From assembly GCA_963691655.1 (NCBI GenBank), contig OY829329.1:19296708-19360707 (forward strand): DNA of 64,000 nt, in the 5' to 3' direction. The notes below the pieces were generated by a model. That model was not told where the DNA came from and did no database searches. It saw only the letters and a program-made list of their open reading frames with translations. Position numbers and translations under genes: made by a program. The stretch is from Toxonevra muliebris. Lineage: Eukaryota > Arthropoda > Insecta > Diptera > Pallopteridae. This document shows positions 61,069-64,000 of this stretch, piece after piece (position 1 is the first letter of the stretch; each line of letters begins with the position of its first letter).

Positions 61069-63084
61069 GCATCAACGGTCAGAGATTAGTAACCTAACCG
61101 AATTATAACTAATTGGTTATAGATATACATATAAATATTACTAAATATCATTTTCACTATTACAATATTTCTTTCTTTCAAATTTAATAATTATAAAAAC
61201 CAACGCCATGATAACGAAAGTTAATGGATTAATTTAAATATACATAAATATATTGAGGAATTACTTTGATAATACCGAGCTGTAAGCTTTTACAATTGTT
61301 AATTTGTTTGTTAACTAATGCCAACTTAAAAGCAAAGTGCAATAAAATGCATTTCTGAATGTAGAAACTTATGTTTAAATTTTAAAACAAATTTTAATTA
61401 CAGTTGACTGCATTTCCGTTTACTTTACTTCCTATTAAATATAAAAAATTCTGTTTGCAAATTTTCTAAATTGTATAAAGAATATTGAAATTAGAAAACG
61501 ATCTCAAATAATTTGTGCAAATTTACATACCTATTTTTAAAAAACAAATAATTGGGCATTTACATATAAAAATAAACAAACGGAACCCCCATATTTATAA
61601 CATATTAAAACTACGTTTTAAAGAAACCAAACAATAAAATTTGTTTTCATTTTTCACTGTTTTAAATTTATATCTTCCTTTTTGATGATTTATATAAATT
61701 TGAATTATATATACTAAATTTAATGGAAATCCAACCGGATTGATAAGATCGTTATTTTAATTTATATCCAATGCAAAAATTTATTGTTTTATTTAGTTAA
61801 ATTATGTAGTTCAAAAAGCAAACAACCTTTATCGATAAATTGATATGAAAATTAATTTAATAAAGCGAATAAAGTCAACTTTTAAGAAAATGTCGTTTTT
61901 CGTGGTTGTTGTTGTAGCAGCTAAGGCTACTAAGTGTGCTGGCTGTTGTTATTAGAATCGTTGTTGTTGTCTGTGTACTTATACAGTAAGGTGGAGGCAT
62001 AGTGAAATTAATAAAGTGAAATAAATAGAAGTGACGCCCTCTTTTTTGTTCACTGACGTCTGCCGAATTTGAAAATTATTCTCTTACTTCTCCCAAAACA
62101 TTTGAATTTCAGAAGTAAATATAAAAAAGTATTAACCCATTGGTACCAGCACAATATATAAATAAAATAGAAACATTTTTAGACATTGATAAACGAGATC
62201 TTCGAAAGCGTTTGTAACAACCATGTGCATAATGTGAACCAAGGATTTAACCCAAAACTTAAATTTTGTTTGTTATGTATGCCATTCAAGTAAGAAATCT
62301 GCCTCTCCGAAATTTAAATAAAATAAAGAAAAAAGTAATAATGAGAACATTTTTAAAGAAGTAAATTGTAAAAGTATTGTATTTTGTTTATTTAAATATT
62401 TTATAAAACCACACTCTACAAAATATTTTGAGAGCTTTTATTTCAGAAAAAAAAAACAACAAACGAAAAGTTTATTGTTTTTTGATATTTTTATTTCATT
62501 TATTTATTTGTGTACAGCTGAAAAAAATGGGTTAAGACAGTTTTCTCCCATTAACAAAATTATTTGTCAACATTTATTGAGCGAATACCTGTCATAATTG
62601 TCAATTCTCAGAAGACCTGAGAATATTTCAGATTACTTTCTGTTATCTGGCATACTGTATACTGTGGGTGGAGGAAACTTTGTATTTTGTTTCGAAAGTG
62701 AAATGTTCCTAAAACGAATAATTCGAAAGTGTAGTGAAATTTTCAAATTTTGAGAGTGCACATTACGACTGTGGAATTTCGGTAATTGTGTCTGCAATAA
62801 CCTTAATTTTTTCAACCAAATTTACGTTTTTATAATCAACCCCAAAAAGAAATGTCAAAAAGGAAATGATAGGTAAGAAGGTGCAGTTAAAATAAGTCAA
62901 TTTAATTCAAATTTAACTTTTTACATTTTTTTATTAAAACTATAAATATCCTGTAACAGCCACGCCCATGTTTAAGGTATATAAAGTTCTGCCGCACTCG
63001 AACTCAGCTTTTGAGATTTTTAATATTCTACTGCTGATAACATCTACAATTTAGCGTCGATAATTCAAAATAAAAATACACATG
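61069..63084. other. 3' region of the STARD7-like gene and AT-rich DNA
   Basis: Poly(A) signal candidates are near 61340-61345 (AATAAA). GTTGTTGTTGT runs near 61905-61970 are microsatellite-like. A TATATAAAG motif at about 62979-62987 is followed by a CG-richer stretch resembling a promoter, but no gene follows. Nothing else is recognised. Confidence 0.5.
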
Positions 63085-63313
63085 CCTTTTTGTAGACTTT
63101 AAAGTACCCTTCGATAAAGTGCCATGAAAAGACCTAATTTATAAATCATTGTATATAAAACTAGCATCTCCGTCAAAATGATTAAGTTCATAAAGAGTAT
63201 ATCCTACATCAGCAGTGTGGACAGATAGTGAATTGTAGCTTCGTTACTGTGTCGGGAGTGAAGCAAGTATGTCTTTTATCACCTCTGCTGTTTGCTCTGT
63301 ATTTAAATGATCT
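63085..63313 (+). mobile_element. Non-LTR retrotransposon reverse-transcriptase fragment
   Basis: Frames read FVDFKVPFDKV (RT block AFIDFKAAFDKV) near 63090-63125 and VSGVKQVCLLSPLLFALYLN with following DLQ near 63250-63310 (block GVRQGCPLSPLLFNLYINDL). The sequence between them is frameshifted, so the piece is dead. Confidence 0.8.
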
Positions 63314-63315
63314 AC

Positions 63316-63420
63316 AGCAGAGGTTCTCAGCTGTGTTCATCCTACGCCCCCCTTTTCGAATTCGTGGCAAACCCGCGCCTCCGCTACTTTGATTTTCACA
63401 CAACAGTTTTTTTTTTGCTG
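63316..63420 (+). mobile_element. End of a hAT-like element
   Basis: CAGAGGTTCTCAGC followed by ACGCCCCCCTTTTCGAATTC matches the terminal style of many animal hAT MITEs (CAG.GGTTCTCAA...CGCCCCCC). The partner end was not found. Confidence 0.45.
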
Positions 63421-64000
63421 GTTTACCATTTTTGAAATTAAATCATACCCGCCTTGATAAAGTTCTAGTTTTTCCGTAGTTTGGACGAGACTCTGGCTAG
63501 TTTGCGTCAAAGATATTTTATTATTTAGTAGTTGAATAGTTCCTCGTGAGTAAAACTAGGATGGTGAAGTTTTAGTTGGAAATTCGCTAGCATAAACTAA
63601 CCAAATATTTAATAAATAGAATCAATCATGCGTTATCTTAAGTTATTCCTAATGGTAAAGTTTTTGATGGTAAAAGGTAGTCCAGAAATTAACCAAAGGC
63701 AAAAACACTGTTCAAATTTATTTGAACTTAAGTTCTTTGAAAATGGTATTTTACATTCGATTTTTTTTAATAATAGTTTTTAACAATTTATCGTATTTTT
63801 GCGATTTAAAGCTATTATCGATGCGAATTCGGACCATTTTCGATGCGTATCTACTGCGAACTTCGAAAACGCAAAGGGCGCACACTATTGCGATTTCTTC
63901 ACATTGAAGTCGTAACAACTGATTTTCATTTCTTTCTGCCACATACAAGAGATTTTTAGTTGAGATTTCTACCAGTTCAATTAACTATTAAGTTAAATAT
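63421..64000. other. AT-rich DNA, no gene seen
   Basis: Short overlapping open frames occur on both strands (63722-63948), but none has recognisable character. Nothing else could be supported here. Confidence 0.5.

Overview
The window is eukaryotic nuclear DNA from a fly, most likely a schizophoran other than Drosophila; a tephritid-like fly would fit, but the species cannot be fixed from the sequence alone. Reasons: strong AT richness, short GT-AG introns of about 60-70 bp next to multi-kilobase ones, many degraded transposons, and recognisable orthologues of Drosophila genes including loquacious, loki/Chk2, valois, Tap42, beta'-COP and Bdp1. I found no tRNA, rRNA or CRISPR. All exon models were built by hand from open frames, splice sites and phase.

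Layout. 1-9.5 kb is gene-free and rich in transposons: a TIR element carrying a nested second element, a hAT element with a perfect 8-bp target duplication carrying a nested hAT MITE, a foldback element and a possible pogo-like relic. 9.6-11.3 kb holds DCTN5 (+) converging on ANKRD49 (-). 12.55-25.43 kb (-) is one unusual gene: 12 exons join in one phase-consistent frame for about 2,320 aa, with eight tandem copies of a module of about 78-90 aa that I do not recognise. 27.1-28.4 kb is Tap42/IGBP1 (+) and 30.0-33.9 kb is loki/Chk2 (-). 35.1-38.3 kb is beta'-COP (+), divergent from loki. 40.6-47.8 kb is loquacious (+), with a 46-codon cassette exon. 47.8-52.6 kb is AT-rich with transposon relics. 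52.6-54.0 kb is valois/MEP50 (-), 55.6-58.1 kb is Bdp1 (-), 59.8-61.1 kb is a STARD7-like START-domain gene (+), and the last 3 kb holds fragments of a LINE and of a hAT-like element.

The genes do not form one pathway. Most are housekeeping: dynein transport (DCTN5), COPI vesicles (beta'-COP), PP2A-family regulation (Tap42), RNA polymerase III initiation (Bdp1), DNA-damage checkpoint (loki), small-RNA processing (loquacious), methylosome and germ plasm (valois) and lipid transfer (STARD7). The candidate for something undescribed is the 12.9-kb repeat-module gene. It shows recent internal duplication of exons together with their introns and a separate duplication of a small exon, and several of its introns hold old transposons. 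Its function is unknown.
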